DNA of 38,362 nucleotides from Bacteroidales bacterium (GCA_017521245.1 JAFXDI010000030.1:1-38362); one strand, 5' to 3'. Positions 15,775 through 26,456 are shown, counted from the stretch's first letter. Translations and numbers: made by a program. Notes: generated by a model from the sequence alone, not told the origin.

Positions 15775-18246
15775 GTGATATACCCTAATAATTTTGAGCA
15801 GAAAATAGGATTTGATAAAATCAGAAATAAGATAAAAGAGTGTTGCCTTTCATCTTTAGGAGAAGAGGCAATAGAGCAAATTACTTTCTCAACCAATTAC
15901 GGAAATATCATTAAAATGGTTGAGGAGTGTAATGAATTTCTATCAATTATTGAGAACGAAAAAGATTTTCCCTGCGATCACTTTTATGACGTAAGGAGTG
16001 CCTTAAAACATCTTAAAGTTGAAGGAACTTATATTGACTCAAATGAACTTTTTGATCTTAGACGCTCACTTGCATCAATTATTAATATTATAAATTTCTT
16101 GCGACAAGGCGAAGATGAAGAAAGGGTTCAGTATCCTCGTCTTAAATCACTTACTGACAATATTGTAACATTTCCAAACATCCTTAAAGAAGCAGATCGT
16201 ATAATTGATAAGTTTGGACATATCAAAGATAACGCATCTCCTACTCTTTATGATATAAGACGCGAGATAACAAGCAAGGTAAATTCTATCTCTAAAAACC
16301 TTGCAAACATTCTAAGAAAAGCAAGAGAAGAGGGCATTGTTGAAAAAGATGTAACTCCAACTATGAGAGATGGCAGATTAGTTATTCCTGTAATGCCCGC
16401 TCATAAGAGGAAAATAAAAGGTATTGTTCACGATGAATCAGCGAGTGGCAAAACAATCTTTATAGAACCTGCCGAAGTTGTTGAGGCAAACAACAGAATA
16501 AGGGAATTGGAAAGTGAGGAGAGAAGAGAAATCATTAAAATCCTTACTGAATTTTCCAATACAATTCGCCCACATATTGATGATATGATTTATTCATATC
16601 TATTTATGGGCGAGATAGATTTAATTAGAGCAAAGGCTCTCTTTGCAAGAAACATTGGAGCAGTAATGCCTAAAATAGACAATTATTGTCAGATTGATTG
16701 GTATGGTGCAGCACACCCACTACTCTATTTATCTCTTAAACGACAAAACAAAAAGGTTGTCCCTTTAGATATTTCTCTTGACAAAAAGAATAGGATTTTA
16801 ATTATATCAGGACCTAACGCCGGAGGTAAATCGGTTTGTCTTAAAACCGTTGGATTACTACAATATATGATTCAATGCGGACTTCTTGTACCTATGTTCG
16901 ACAATTCAAGAATGGGTATATTTAACGATATATTCATTGATATTGGTGATGAACAATCAATTGAGGACGATTTGAGCACATATAGTTCGCACCTTACAAA
17001 TATGAAAAATTTTGTAAGACAGAGCTCCGACAAATCACTATTATTAATTGATGAATTTGGAGGAGGAACAGAACCTCAAATAGGAGGGGCAATTGCTGAG
17101 GCATTACTTAAAAGATTTAATATCAAAAAGAGCTTTGGCGTAATTACTACACACTACCAGAACCTGAAACATTTTGCAGAAGAAAATGATGGCATTGTAA
17201 ATGGTGCAATGCTTTACGACCGCCATATAATGCAACCTCTTTTTAAACTATCAATAGGAAATCCCGGTAGTTCTTTTGCTATTGAAATTGCTCGAAAGAT
17301 AGGTTTGCCAGAAGATGTAATCTCTGAAGCATCAGACATTGTTGGTCAAGAGTATGTATCAATGGATAAATATCTACAAGATATTGTAAGAGACAAAAGA
17401 TATTGGGAACAAAAACGTCAAAATATTAGATTGCTTGAAAAGCGTCTCGCTGACAGCATTGAGAGATACGAGAAAGATATTTTACAACTTGAGAAAGAAC
17501 GAAAAGAGATTATAAAAGGAGCAAAAGCAGAAGCATCAAATATATTGAGCGAAACAAATGCTAAGATAGAGAACACAATTCGCGAAATAAAAGAGGCTCA
17601 AGCCGAGAAAGAACGCACCAAAGTTATTAGAGAAGATATACGTAAATTTAAAGAAGAGATTTCAGAGAAAGAGGAAACTGGCGAAAGACTATCAAAGAAG
17701 ATTGAAAAACTCAACAAAAACAATAAAAATAAGAAAAAAAGCAATAAGGCTACTCCTATAATAAAGGAAGATACTCCTTTAATGGTTGGGGATGTAGTTA
17801 AAATAAAGGATGGAGGTAGTGTTGCCGGAGAGATATTAGAGCTTAATGGTAAAAGTGCAACTGTTGCATTTGGTTCAATAAAGAGTGTTGTTAAAACCGA
17901 TAAACTTGAAAGAACAAATCGTTCATCGCTAAAGAAGCAAAACACTAAAACTCAATATTATAGTGAATCAACAACCGATATTATACGCAACAAGCAACTA
18001 TCTTTTAATAGCGAATTAGATGTTAGAGGGCTAAGAGGTGATGAAGCAATTGAGAGTGTTGCAGTATTTATTGACACAGCTATTTTATCGGGATATTCAA
18101 ACTTAAGAATCTTACATGGTACTGGAAATGGTATTCTTCAGCAACTAATAAGAAGTTACTTAAAAAAAGTTTCTGCCGTAAAAAGTTTCAGAGAAGAAGA
18201 CGTTCAACTTGGAGGTGCCGGGATTACAGTAGTTGAGTTATATTAA
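15775..18246 (+). CDS. mutS2: MutS2 family protein
   Basis: MutS2, 823 aa. The N-terminal core and clamp helices (1-330) are followed by the MutS ATPase domain with Walker A GPNAGGKS at 346-353, then LLIDEFGGGTEP (Walker B and signature) and TTHYQNLKHFA. A long coiled coil (about 540-660, Lys/Glu-rich) leads to a C-terminal Smr domain (about 743-823: LDVRGLRGDEA, then ILHGTGNGIL). MutS2 lacks the mismatch-recognition domain; it has been linked to suppression of recombination and, in Bacillus, to rescue of collided ribosomes. The start is GTG; MIYPNNFEQKIGFDKIR matches the usual N-terminus in related bacteria, so this GTG is trusted. Confidence 0.97.
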   Translation: MIYPNNFEQKIGFDKIRNKIKECCLSSLGEEAIEQITFSTNYGNIIKMVEECNEFLSIIENEKDFPCDHFYDVRSALKHLKVEGTYIDSNELFDLRRSLASIINIINFLRQGEDEERVQYPRLKSLTDNIVTFPNILKEADRIIDKFGHIKDNASPTLYDIRREITSKVNSISKNLANILRKAREEGIVEKDVTPTMRDGRLVIPVMPAHKRKIKGIVHDESASGKTIFIEPAEVVEANNRIRELESEERREIIKILTEFSNTIRPHIDDMIYSYLFMGEIDLIRAKALFARNIGAVMPKIDNYCQIDWYGAAHPLLYLSLKRQNKKVVPLDISLDKKNRILIISGPNAGGKSVCLKTVGLLQYMIQCGLLVPMFDNSRMGIFNDIFIDIGDEQSIEDDLSTYSSHLTNMKNFVRQSSDKSLLLIDEFGGGTEPQIGGAIAEALLKRFNIKKSFGVITTHYQNLKHFAEENDGIVNGAMLYDRHIMQPLFKLSIGNPGSSFAIEIARKIGLPEDVISEASDIVGQEYVSMDKYLQDIVRDKRYWEQKRQNIRLLEKRLADSIERYEKDILQLEKERKEIIKGAKAEASNILSETNAKIENTIREIKEAQAEKERTKVIREDIRKFKEEISEKEETGERLSKKIEKLNKNNKNKKKSNKATPIIKEDTPLMVGDVVKIKDGGSVAGEILELNGKSATVAFGSIKSVVKTDKLERTNRSSLKKQNTKTQYYSESTTDIIRNKQLSFNSELDVRGLRGDEAIESVAVFIDTAILSGYSNLRILHGTGNGILQQLIRSYLKKVSAVKSFREEDVQLGGAGITVVELY

Positions 18247-18290
18247 ATAATAAATGACACTACACTAACAGATATTATTTAGCCATACGT

Positions 18291-18473
18291 ATGAGAAAAA
18301 GAAAATTTACCACATTCAATATAATTTGTATAATTGCCTTATGGATAATACTTTGTTACTTTGTGATAAAGGGTAACGAAGGCATTAACGGGCAGACTGC
18401 TTTTGCAATAATTGCATCTGGAATTATTGTTTTTGTACCTATATATAAATCGTTTAGAAATAAAAAAGAGTAG
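18291..18473 (+). CDS. Small two-helix membrane protein
   Basis: A 60-aa protein with a basic N-terminus (MRKRKFTT), a first helix (about 10-26, NIICIIALWIILCYFVI), a short polar loop (KGNEGINGQ), a second helix (about 36-52, AFAIIASGIIVFVPIY) and a basic tail (KSFRNKKE). This puts both ends in the cytoplasm. The start ATG is part of a perfect 10-bp palindrome (CATACGTATG, 18284-18293). It lies 44 bp after mutS2 in the same direction and 60 bp before the dxs promoter. I believe similar small proteins occur next to mutS2 in related genomes, but the function is unknown. Confidence 0.7.
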   Translation: MRKRKFTTFNIICIIALWIILCYFVIKGNEGINGQTAFAIIASGIIVFVPIYKSFRNKKE

Positions 18474-18534
18474 AAATTGTTTAATTCATATAAAATTTTA
18501 GTACATATTTTTTCAAAATATGGACAAAATAAGG

Positions 18535-18542
18535 TAATTTTG
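18535..18542 (+). promoter_or_regulatory. Promoter -7 element of dxs
   Basis: TAATTTTG matches TAnnTTTG exactly and lies 49 bp before the ATG at 18592. The -33 position has only a T-rich run near 18510. Expected transcription start near 18548. Confidence 0.55.
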
Positions 18543-18591
18543 TATTTGTAAAAAAAATTATATTGGGTGCATAGTGTCACTATTAATTTAC

Positions 18592-20475
18592 ATGAACAAA
18601 ACAACAGAAAATATATTACAATCAATATACTCTCCAAAAGATTTAAAAAAGGTAAATATTGATGATTTACCTAAATTATGCGAGGAAATAAGGGAATATA
18701 TGCTAAATATTTTAGCAGAACACCCTGGTCATTTAGCATCAAGTTTGGGAGTTGTTGAGTTAACAGTTGCCTTACACTATGTTTTCAATACTCCATACGA
18801 TAGAATTGTTTGGGATGTTGGGCATCAAGCATACGTTCACAAAATTTTAACAGAACGTAAAGATAAATTCAATACTTTGCGACAACTTAATGGATTGAGC
18901 GGATTCCCCTCTCCCTCAGAGAGTGAATATGATACGTTTACTGCGGGACATGCATCAAATTCTATATCGGCAGCATTAGGTATGTCGGTTGCTGCAAACT
19001 TAAACAATGAAGAGAGAAAAGTTATTGCTATTATTGGAGATGCTGCAATTGCTGGTGGTTTGGCTTTTGAAGGTCTAAACAATGCTTCTTCAAGCCCTAA
19101 CGATCTGCTAATCATATTGAACGATAACGATATGGCTATTGACAGAAACGTTGGTGCTCTAAATAAATATCTAATAAAAATAACCACTTCGCCAAGATAC
19201 AATAAATTTAGATACAAAATTTATTCATTCTTAAGAAGAAGAAATATTATTAAAGACAACCACAAGGGTATCTTTACTCGCTTTACCAATAGTATAAAGT
19301 CTTTAATAAGCAAACACCAAAATATTTTTGAAGGTCTAAATATCAGATATTTTGGTCCTATTAACGGACATGACACAAAGTCTATTATTCGTATATTAAA
19401 CGATATTAAGGATTTAAAAGGTCCTAAAATACTTCATCTTAAAACTATCAAAGGCAAAGGTTATTCTCCTGCTGAAAAAGACGTTACAACTTGGCACGCC
19501 CCCGGTAAATTTAACAAAGAGACAGGAGAGAGAATAAAATCAGAGAATAAATACACCAAATATCAAGATATTTTTGGAGAAACACTAGTTGAATTAGCAT
19601 CTAAAAATAACAAAATTGTAGGTATTACTCCTGCAATGCCTACTGGCTGTTCTATGAATATAATGAACAAACACTTTCCTGAAAGATGTTTTGATGTTGG
19701 TATTGCAGAGGAACATGCTGTCACTTTCTCAGGTGGTTTAGCAAAAGAGGGATTAATTCCATTCTGCAACATATATTCAAGTTTTATGCAGAGGGCTTTT
19801 GATGAGGTAATACACGATGTTGCGATACAAAAGTTACACGTTGTCTTTTGCCTCGACAGAGCAGGTATTGTTGGCGAAGATGGTATGACGCATCACGGCA
19901 GTTTAGATATGGCATATCTTCGTTGTATTCCCAATATGGTTATCTCTGCCCCTATGAATGAACACTACCTAAGACATTTGATGTTTACTGCCGCAGATGC
20001 AAATTGTCCTTTTGCAATTAGATATCCAAGAGGTAATGGCAATATATTGGATTGGAAATGTTTACCCCAAATTTTAGAGATTGGAAAAGGTAGACAAATA
20101 TGCGAAGGTAAAGATGTTGCCATTTTGAGCATAGGAACTATTGGAAATGTAGCTTTAGATGCCGTAGAGAAAGCTAAGAGTAAAGGAATTAACGCAGCTC
20201 TCTTTGATATGATATTTATAAAACCAATAGATACTGATATTTTAGATTATGTTGCCCAAAACTACAACAAGATTATCACAATTGAGGATGGTACTATAAA
20301 AGGAGGTTTTGGAAGTGCCGTAGCAGAATATATGGTAACTAATGGTTACAAATCAAAAATAAAAATGATTGGTATTCCTGATGAATTTGTTACTCATGGG
20401 AAACCGTCTGAGTTATATGATTTATGTAAAATGGATAGTGATAGCATATATGATGCTATTATTAACAAGTGGTAA
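18592..20475 (+). CDS. dxs: 1-deoxy-D-xylulose-5-phosphate synthase
   Basis: DXS, 627 aa from ATG 18592. It condenses pyruvate and glyceraldehyde 3-phosphate using thiamine diphosphate, the first step of the MEP isoprenoid pathway. Visible motifs are [11 protein letters not shown] (active-site His), the ThDP-binding segment [18 protein letters not shown] followed by LNDNDM, and the transketolase part with [15 protein letters not shown] and [17 protein letters not shown]. The ThDP motif reads GDA where the textbook form is GDG; as I recall this is common in Bacteroidales DXS. An in-frame GTG at 18574 would add six residues; I prefer the ATG. trkA follows 19 bp later. Confidence 0.96.
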   Translation: MNKTTENILQSIYSPKDLKKVNIDDLPKLCEEIREYMLNILAEHPGHLASSLGVVELTVALHYVFNTPYDRIVWDVGHQAYVHKILTERKDKFNTLRQLNGLSGFPSPSESEYDTFTAGHASNSISAALGMSVAANLNNEERKVIAIIGDAAIAGGLAFEGLNNASSSPNDLLIILNDNDMAIDRNVGALNKYLIKITTSPRYNKFRYKIYSFLRRRNIIKDNHKGIFTRFTNSIKSLISKHQNIFEGLNIRYFGPINGHDTKSIIRILNDIKDLKGPKILHLKTIKGKGYSPAEKDVTTWHAPGKFNKETGERIKSENKYTKYQDIFGETLVELASKNNKIVGITPAMPTGCSMNIMNKHFPERCFDVGIAEEHAVTFSGGLAKEGLIPFCNIYSSFMQRAFDEVIHDVAIQKLHVVFCLDRAGIVGEDGMTHHGSLDMAYLRCIPNMVISAPMNEHYLRHLMFTAADANCPFAIRYPRGNGNILDWKCLPQILEIGKGRQICEGKDVAILSIGTIGNVALDAVEKAKSKGINAALFDMIFIKPIDTDILDYVAQNYNKIITIEDGTIKGGFGSAVAEYMVTNGYKSKIKMIGIPDEFVTHGKPSELYDLCKMDSDSIYDAIINKW

Positions 20476-20494
20476 TTAAACTGTTTTAAATTAT

Positions 20495-21832
20495 ATGAAA
20501 ATAGTTATTGCTGGAGCCGGTGAGGTTGGTACTCACTTAGCAAAGATGCTTTCAAAAGAGAAGCAAGATATTATACTTCTTGACACTAAAGTTGAAAAAC
20601 TTCAATGGATTGATGCGAACTACAATTTAATGACTGTTGTTGGAGATCCCTCTTCGTTCAGTGCATTAAAAAATGCTGAAGCAGGTAATGCAGATTTGTT
20701 TATTGCTGTAACTCCTTCGGATGATAAAAATATTACAGCATGTATGCTCGCTTCAAAATTGGGTGCTCAAAAGACTGTTGCTCGCATCGACAACTACGAA
20801 TATATGCTTCCTGAGAATAGAGCATTCTTTAAAGATATGGGAGTTGATGAACTCATCTACCCCGAAATGCTTGCTGCGGAAGAGATTTTGAATGCTCTTA
20901 AAATAACTTGGGCGAGAAAATGGTTTAGTTTATGCGACAATAAACTTATCTTGGTTAGCACTAAAATAAGAGAAAACTCTTCTATTGTAAATAGCAAGTT
21001 ATGGGATTTAACAAAAGAGCATAACTTTTACCACGTTTCTGCTATAAAGCGTAAAGATGATATAATAATTCCTCGAGGAAGTGATGAGATATTACTCAAT
21101 GATATTGTATATTTTACCACTACTCCTAAGCATCTTAACGATATTAGAGATATTACTGGTAAACGAGATATTACAGTGGATAGTATCATTGTTTTAGGTG
21201 GCAGCAGAATAGCTATTCAACTTGCCCGTATTCTACCCGACTCTATCTCAATGAAAATTATTGAGCAAGACTACGAAAAGAGTTTAAGATTAGCAGAAAG
21301 GCTCCCTGATGCTTATATTGTTCATGGTGATGCTCGTGAAACAGAATTGCTTATAGAGGAAGGAATTAAAAATATTGATGCATTTATAGCTCTTAGCGAT
21401 AACTCCGAAACAAATATTCTGTCTTGCTTAACAGCAAAGAAATTGGGTGTAAAAACTAAAACTGTTGCTGAAGTTGAGAATATTCAATTTATATCAACTG
21501 CCGAGAGTCTTGATATAGGTTCTATTATCAATAAGAAAATTATTGCTGCAAGTAAAATATATCAACTTCTTATTGACACAGATATTAGCGATGCTCGATG
21601 TCTTGCTACATCTGATGCCGAAGTTGTTGAGGTAACCGTTAAAGAAGGTGCTAAAATAACTAAGGGTAAAATTAAAGATTTGGATATACCCAAAGGTTTA
21701 ACATTAGGTGGTATGGTTAGAGACGGAGTTGGATATATTATTAATGGTGATACTGAAATAAAACCTAATGACCACGTACTTATAGTATGTGTCAACGATA
21801 TATTACATAAGGTTGAAAAATTATTTGGATAG
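20495..21832 (+). CDS. trkA: Trk potassium uptake regulatory subunit TrkA
   Basis: A 445-aa cytoplasmic protein with two RCK units. The first NAD-binding Rossmann motif is GAGEVG at 6-11 (IVIAGAGEVGTHLAKML); the second is VLGGSRIAIQLARIL near 229-243. Each is followed by an RCK-C domain. TrkA binds NAD(H) and ATP and gates the TrkH channel, so this is the regulatory half of a potassium uptake system. trkH starts one base after the trkA stop, which fits a 1:1 complex. dxs lies 19 bp upstream, and no promoter is seen between them. Confidence 0.96.
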   Translation: MKIVIAGAGEVGTHLAKMLSKEKQDIILLDTKVEKLQWIDANYNLMTVVGDPSSFSALKNAEAGNADLFIAVTPSDDKNITACMLASKLGAQKTVARIDNYEYMLPENRAFFKDMGVDELIYPEMLAAEEILNALKITWARKWFSLCDNKLILVSTKIRENSSIVNSKLWDLTKEHNFYHVSAIKRKDDIIIPRGSDEILLNDIVYFTTTPKHLNDIRDITGKRDITVDSIIVLGGSRIAIQLARILPDSISMKIIEQDYEKSLRLAERLPDAYIVHGDARETELLIEEGIKNIDAFIALSDNSETNILSCLTAKKLGVKTKTVAEVENIQFISTAESLDIGSIINKKIIAASKIYQLLIDTDISDARCLATSDAEVVEVTVKEGAKITKGKIKDLDIPKGLTLGGMVRDGVGYIINGDTEIKPNDHVLIVCVNDILHKVEKLFG

Positions 21833-21833
21833 T

Positions 21834-23297
21834 ATGTTGAATATAAATTTTAAGGCAATAGCAAAAATTATCGGTGTATTGTTATGCATCGAGGCTATTT
21901 TTATGTTATTTCCTCTATTCACTTCGATATATTATCATGAGAAAGATACATTACCTTTCTTATTCAGTTTCATTATCACCCTAATAATAGGGGCTATTCT
22001 ACTGATTATCTCCCGTAAAAATATTGACAGAACAGGCAAGAGAGAGGGATTTATGGCTGTTGCTTTGAGTTGGATCTCAATATCATTGATGGGATCTCTC
22101 CCTTTCATTTTCAATGGCGACACTCATACTTTTACTGATGCTTTCTTTGAATCTATGTCGGGATTCTCAACAACAGGAATGAGTATTTTAGAGGATATAG
22201 ATGGGTCGTGCCATGGTATATTATTATGGCGAAGTTTAAGCCAATGGCTTGGAGGTATGGGTATAATTCTATTCTCTTTAGCAATAATGCCTATTCTTAA
22301 CAATGGTTCTGGATTGTACCTATTCAGTGCCGAGATGACTGGTGTTACCCACGAAAAGCTAGGACCTCGTATAAGTCAAACAGCAAAAAAATTGTGGGGA
22401 CTGTATCTCTTCTTTACAATACTTTTATTTATACTACTGGTTATTGGTCCTATGGATACATTTGATGCCATCTGCACCGCAATGACTACATATTCAGCAG
22501 GAGGTTTCTCCACAAAACAAGCAAGTATTGCATATTGGAATTCTGCTTATATTGATTACGTTATAACATTCTTTATGTTCCTATCAGGTATAAACTTTGC
22601 TTTAGTATATCGTTCTGTATTTCGCAATCCCAAGCACCTATTCCAAAACGAAGAGCTTAAATATTACATTAATTTTATTATTTTTGGAACTATAATAATT
22701 GCAACTTATCTGCTTTTCTATTATAGCGATTCTGCTGATTATGAATGGAGTTTTAGAACAGCATTATTCACAGTTGTATCAGGATTAACTACAACTGGCT
22801 ACTCAATAATAGATTATTGTGACTGGGGTTCTTTCTTCTTCTTTTTTATATGTTTGTATATGCTATGTGGTGCATGTGCAGGCTCAACATCAGGAGGAGC
22901 AAAAATGATTAGAACTATAATCCTAATGAAGAATACTTCTGCCGAGTTCTTTAGACAAATTCATCCCAACGCTATAAGACCAATAAGAGTAAACAACAAC
23001 ATTGTCTCTCACGAAATTGTATCAAAAGCATTGGCTTTCTTTGTTTTCTACGTTCTTATTATACTTGCAAGTTGTGTTGCTCTATCTCTATTAGGTTTAA
23101 ATATTGAAGAGAGTATTGGTTTAGCAATTTCGAGTATAAGCAATTGTGGTGTTGGAGTTGGGGGAGAAAATCCTGATGCCATATTTACAACGCTTCCTAA
23201 AATAGGAAAATGGATAGTATTATTTAATATGCTTGTGGGTAGATTGGAAATCTTTACAATTATAATACTATTCTCTCCTTACTTCTGGAAGAAATAG
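21834..23297 (+). CDS. trkH: Trk potassium channel subunit TrkH
   Basis: An integral membrane protein, 487 aa from ATG 21834. It has four pore-loop segments carrying the potassium filter glycines: SMSGFSTTGMS, TTYSAGGFSTK, VSGLTTTGYS and SISNCGVGVGGE. About ten hydrophobic helices alternate with these. TrkH forms the potassium-conducting dimer regulated by TrkA. A GTG at 21789 in frame would overlap trkA by 44 bp and add a polar leader, which is unlikely; the ATG directly after the trkA stop is preferred. Confidence 0.96.
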   Translation: MLNINFKAIAKIIGVLLCIEAIFMLFPLFTSIYYHEKDTLPFLFSFIITLIIGAILLIISRKNIDRTGKREGFMAVALSWISISLMGSLPFIFNGDTHTFTDAFFESMSGFSTTGMSILEDIDGSCHGILLWRSLSQWLGGMGIILFSLAIMPILNNGSGLYLFSAEMTGVTHEKLGPRISQTAKKLWGLYLFFTILLFILLVIGPMDTFDAICTAMTTYSAGGFSTKQASIAYWNSAYIDYVITFFMFLSGINFALVYRSVFRNPKHLFQNEELKYYINFIIFGTIIIATYLLFYYSDSADYEWSFRTALFTVVSGLTTTGYSIIDYCDWGSFFFFFICLYMLCGACAGSTSGGAKMIRTIILMKNTSAEFFRQIHPNAIRPIRVNNNIVSHEIVSKALAFFVFYVLIILASCVALSLLGLNIEESIGLAISSISNCGVGVGGENPDAIFTTLPKIGKWIVLFNMLVGRLEIFTIIILFSPYFWKK

Positions 23298-23338
23298 CAA
23301 AAAACTTTTGTAGTTTAGGAAAAATAATTCAATTTGAT

Positions 23339-23346
23339 TATTTTTG
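23339..23346 (+). promoter_or_regulatory. Promoter -7 element upstream of ftsK
   Basis: TATTTTTG matches TAnnTTTG and lies 52 bp before the ftsK ATG. A TTAG about 20 bp upstream is a weak -33 candidate. Confidence 0.5.
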
Positions 23347-23397
23347 CATAACATATAATTTGCACAATAAAATTTTAAATTCTTCTATCATATAATT

Positions 23398-25785
23398 ATG
23401 TCAAGAAAGAAATCAAACCAGAATAACACTTTTAATAAAATTAGAGAATTTTTTCAAAATGAACGCGTAAGATTCATTATGGGAATCTTATTATTAATAT
23501 TCTCAATATACCTTATTTTCTGTTTTACATCGTTTATAGTATCTGGGTATGCAGATCAAAGTTCCTTAGATACTCCGGTAAACACAGAAAGTATATCTAA
23601 CGAAGGAGGCTATATGGGATTATTAATTGCCAACCTCTTAATAAATAATTGGATTGGTGTGGCTGTGTATATATTTTGCCCTATAATATTTTTATTAGGG
23701 CTTAAATATATGGGAAATTATAAAAGACCACTTAAAAAGTTATCGATATACGCATGTTGCACCGCAATTGTAACATCACTTACTATAAGTTTCTTTGTTA
23801 GAGATTACTCTACAAGTTTTATACGATGGGGTGGTTTACATGGAGATACTATAACTAAATTCCTTGAGACCAATATTGGTTGGATAGGAACTCTATTTAT
23901 TTTAATTATTGCAATAATTACTATTCTAATGTTTGCTTTTAATAGCACAATTGATATTATTAGAAACATATTCTCATTTGAATACTTTAAAAATAAATTA
24001 AAGGAAGAGGATGATGATGTTATTTCTCCAATACAACAAAATGCTGATGATGAAGATATTAAAGAGATAAACTTCACCTCCACTCAAGATGAAGAGATAA
24101 ATAGCGAAGATGATGATAATGAGGTTGATACTATTGAAGATGACTACAATTACATCATTGATAATGAAGATAGTGATATAAACCCAAACTCTGAAAATAA
24201 AGACAACGAAGTTGAATTTACTATTAATGTTGGCGAAGAAGAGGATATTACCAAAAAGAGTATTACTGATTTAGGTGAATATGATCCCAAATTAGATCTT
24301 GCTCACTATAAAATGCCAACTTACGATCTGCTTAAACAACAAAATGATGGTGATGTTTCGATAGACAAAGAGGAACAAAATGCAAATAAGCAACGTATTA
24401 TTGAGACATTAGGCAATTATGGCATAAAAATATCTTCAATTAGTGCGACAGTAGGTCCTACTGTTACACTATATGAAATTGTACCTGAAGCAGGAGTAAG
24501 AATTGCCAAAATCAGAAATCTTGAAGATGACATTGCTCTTAGTCTGTCGGCTTTAGGAATAAGAATTATTGCTCCTATTCCCGGTAAAGGAACAATTGGT
24601 ATTGAGGTACCAAATAAAGATGCCAAGATAGTTTCGATGCACTCAGTAATTGCTTCACGCAAATTCCAAGAGAGCAAATATGAACTACCTATTGCTCTTG
24701 GTAAAACTATATCAAACGAGGTTTTCATGATAGATCTTGCTAAGATGCCTCACGTTTTGGTTGCCGGTGCAACAGGACAAGGTAAATCGGTTGGACTTAA
24801 TGCAATTATTACATCTTTATTATACAAGAAACATCCATCTCAACTAAAACTGGTTCTTATTGACCCTAAAAAAGTTGAGTTCAATATATACTCTGATATT
24901 GAGAAACATTTCCTTGCTAAAAATCCTGATACAGAGGAGGCTATTATTACAGATATACCAAAGGTGGTGAATACTCTTAAATCTCTTACTAAAGAGATGG
25001 ACAACAGATACTCTCTTCTTCAGAAGGCTCATGCAAGAAATATTAAAGAGTATAATGCAAAATTCATCGCCAGACAACTATCTCCTCTTAACGGACACTA
25101 CTATATGCCATACATTGTGGTTATAGTGGACGAGTTTGGAGATTTGATTATGACAGCGGGTAAAGAGGTGGAATTACCAATTGCTCGTATTGCTCAATTG
25201 GCTCGTGCTGTTGGTATTCATATGATTATTGCAACCCAACGTCCATCAACAAACATTATTACTGGAGTAATTAAAGCCAACTTCCCTGCTCGTATCGCAT
25301 TTAAAGTTTCGGCAATGGTTGACTCTCGTACAATTCTTGACTGTCCGGGAGCAAATCAATTAATTGGCCGTGGTGATATGCTATTCTCACAAGGTAGTGA
25401 ATTAATACGTGTACAATGTGCATTTGTTGACACTCCTGAGGTTGAAGATATTTGCAACTATATTGGCAAACAACAAGGATACCCCGAAGCTTACGAGTTA
25501 CCAGAGTATTGTGATGACAATTCTGACACTTCGGGAAGTAACGTTAATTTAAAGGATAGAGACGAATTATTTGAAGAGGCTGCAAGACTCGTAGTTTCAG
25601 AGCAACAAGGTTCTGCTTCATTAATACAAAGAAAATTCTCTCTTGGTTATAATAGAGCAGGAAGGATTATGGATCAACTTGAAGCAGCAGGTATTGTTGG
25701 ACCAAGTAAAGGCAGTAAAGCTCGTGAGGTTTTAATGATGGATTTAATTGCTCTTGAGAATTTATTAGACAATTTAAGAGGTTAA
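23398..25785 (+). CDS. ftsK: DNA translocase FtsK/SpoIIIE
   Basis: A 795-aa septal DNA pump. About four membrane helices lie in residues 25-185, followed by an acidic linker (about 202-290, rich in Asp and Glu) and the motor. In the motor, Walker A is GATGQGKS (457-464) and Walker B is VVIVDEFGDLIM. The RecA-like part also holds IATQRPSTNIITG. A C-terminal winged-helix gamma domain (about 728-795, SEQQGSASLIQRKFSLGYNR) reads polar DNA sequences to direct translocation towards dif. It coordinates chromosome segregation with division. First gene of a five-gene plus-strand run; length is normal for Bacteroidota. Confidence 0.97.
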   Translation: MSRKKSNQNNTFNKIREFFQNERVRFIMGILLLIFSIYLIFCFTSFIVSGYADQSSLDTPVNTESISNEGGYMGLLIANLLINNWIGVAVYIFCPIIFLLGLKYMGNYKRPLKKLSIYACCTAIVTSLTISFFVRDYSTSFIRWGGLHGDTITKFLETNIGWIGTLFILIIAIITILMFAFNSTIDIIRNIFSFEYFKNKLKEEDDDVISPIQQNADDEDIKEINFTSTQDEEINSEDDDNEVDTIEDDYNYIIDNEDSDINPNSENKDNEVEFTINVGEEEDITKKSITDLGEYDPKLDLAHYKMPTYDLLKQQNDGDVSIDKEEQNANKQRIIETLGNYGIKISSISATVGPTVTLYEIVPEAGVRIAKIRNLEDDIALSLSALGIRIIAPIPGKGTIGIEVPNKDAKIVSMHSVIASRKFQESKYELPIALGKTISNEVFMIDLAKMPHVLVAGATGQGKSVGLNAIITSLLYKKHPSQLKLVLIDPKKVEFNIYSDIEKHFLAKNPDTEEAIITDIPKVVNTLKSLTKEMDNRYSLLQKAHARNIKEYNAKFIARQLSPLNGHYYMPYIVVIVDEFGDLIMTAGKEVELPIARIAQLARAVGIHMIIATQRPSTNIITGVIKANFPARIAFKVSAMVDSRTILDCPGANQLIGRGDMLFSQGSELIRVQCAFVDTPEVEDICNYIGKQQGYPEAYELPEYCDDNSDTSGSNVNLKDRDELFEEAARLVVSEQQGSASLIQRKFSLGYNRAGRIMDQLEAAGIVGPSKGSKAREVLMMDLIALENLLDNLRG

Positions 25786-25822
25786 AACCATCCTTTTTTA
25801 AAGAATAATTTCAACAAATAAT

Positions 25823-26452
25823 ATGAAAAAATATATTAACATAATATTTATATATATATTATTGATTCTAGCTCTACCATCGTATTCTCAAAGCAATCAA
25901 AATGATAATGCTTTGGATAAAGTAGTAAGAAAATTTGAAGAATCAAATGGTGTTAATGCCAATTTTTATATAAATTCTGAAACAAACGGATATATTTCTG
26001 CAATTAATGGGACAATATCTATTAAGAATAGAATGTTCTATTTTGTAACAGAAGAGATGGAATGTGGATACGATGGTTCAAATCTCTGGTCATATATAAA
26101 AAACAACAATGAGATAAATTTGTCAATACCTGATGAAGAAGAGATTATAAGTATTAATCCTTATCTCCTATTGAAAAATTATAGAGATAGATTTAAATGT
26201 TCAACTAAGACTTCAAATGAAAGTTCTGAAGTTATTTCTCTTTCTCCTAAAAGCATAAACGACAATATCTCTTTTGTAAACATTACTATTAACAAAAAAC
26301 TTTTATACCCATCTAAAATAGAAATTACAAATAGAGACAAAACAAAAATTGTTATTAATGTGTCTAATTATAAATATATTAATTTAGATAATTCTAAATT
26401 TGTATTTAATGAAAAACAATACCCTAATATTGAAATAATTGATTTAAGATAA
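25823..26452 (+). CDS. LolA-like outer-membrane lipoprotein carrier
   Basis: A 209-aa periplasmic protein with a signal peptide (about 1-22, ILLILALPSYSQS). The rest is beta-rich and fits the LolA fold: KVVRKFEESNGVNANFYINS at the start, GTISIKNRMFYFVTEE, the conserved YDGSNLWSYIKNNNEI, then EVISLSPKS and a strand-rich end. LolA carries lipoproteins across the periplasm from LolCDE to the outer membrane. The gene lies 37 bp after ftsK and 4 bp before trxB, an arrangement I recall from other Bacteroidales. LolA-fold proteins are divergent, so the role is probable and not certain. Confidence 0.8.
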   Translation: MKKYINIIFIYILLILALPSYSQSNQNDNALDKVVRKFEESNGVNANFYINSETNGYISAINGTISIKNRMFYFVTEEMECGYDGSNLWSYIKNNNEINLSIPDEEEIISINPYLLLKNYRDRFKCSTKTSNESSEVISLSPKSINDNISFVNITINKKLLYPSKIEITNRDKTKIVINVSNYKYINLDNSKFVFNEKQYPNIEIIDLR

Positions 26453-26456
26453 TTTT

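Noticed and set aside
18574..18591. Six-residue extension of Dxs from GTG 18574
   Set aside because: The added residues are not family-like and an ATG follows at a suitable distance from the promoter.
21789..21833. Longer TrkH from GTG 21789
   Set aside because: It would overlap trkA by 44 bp and add a polar leader; the ATG one base after the trkA stop fits better.
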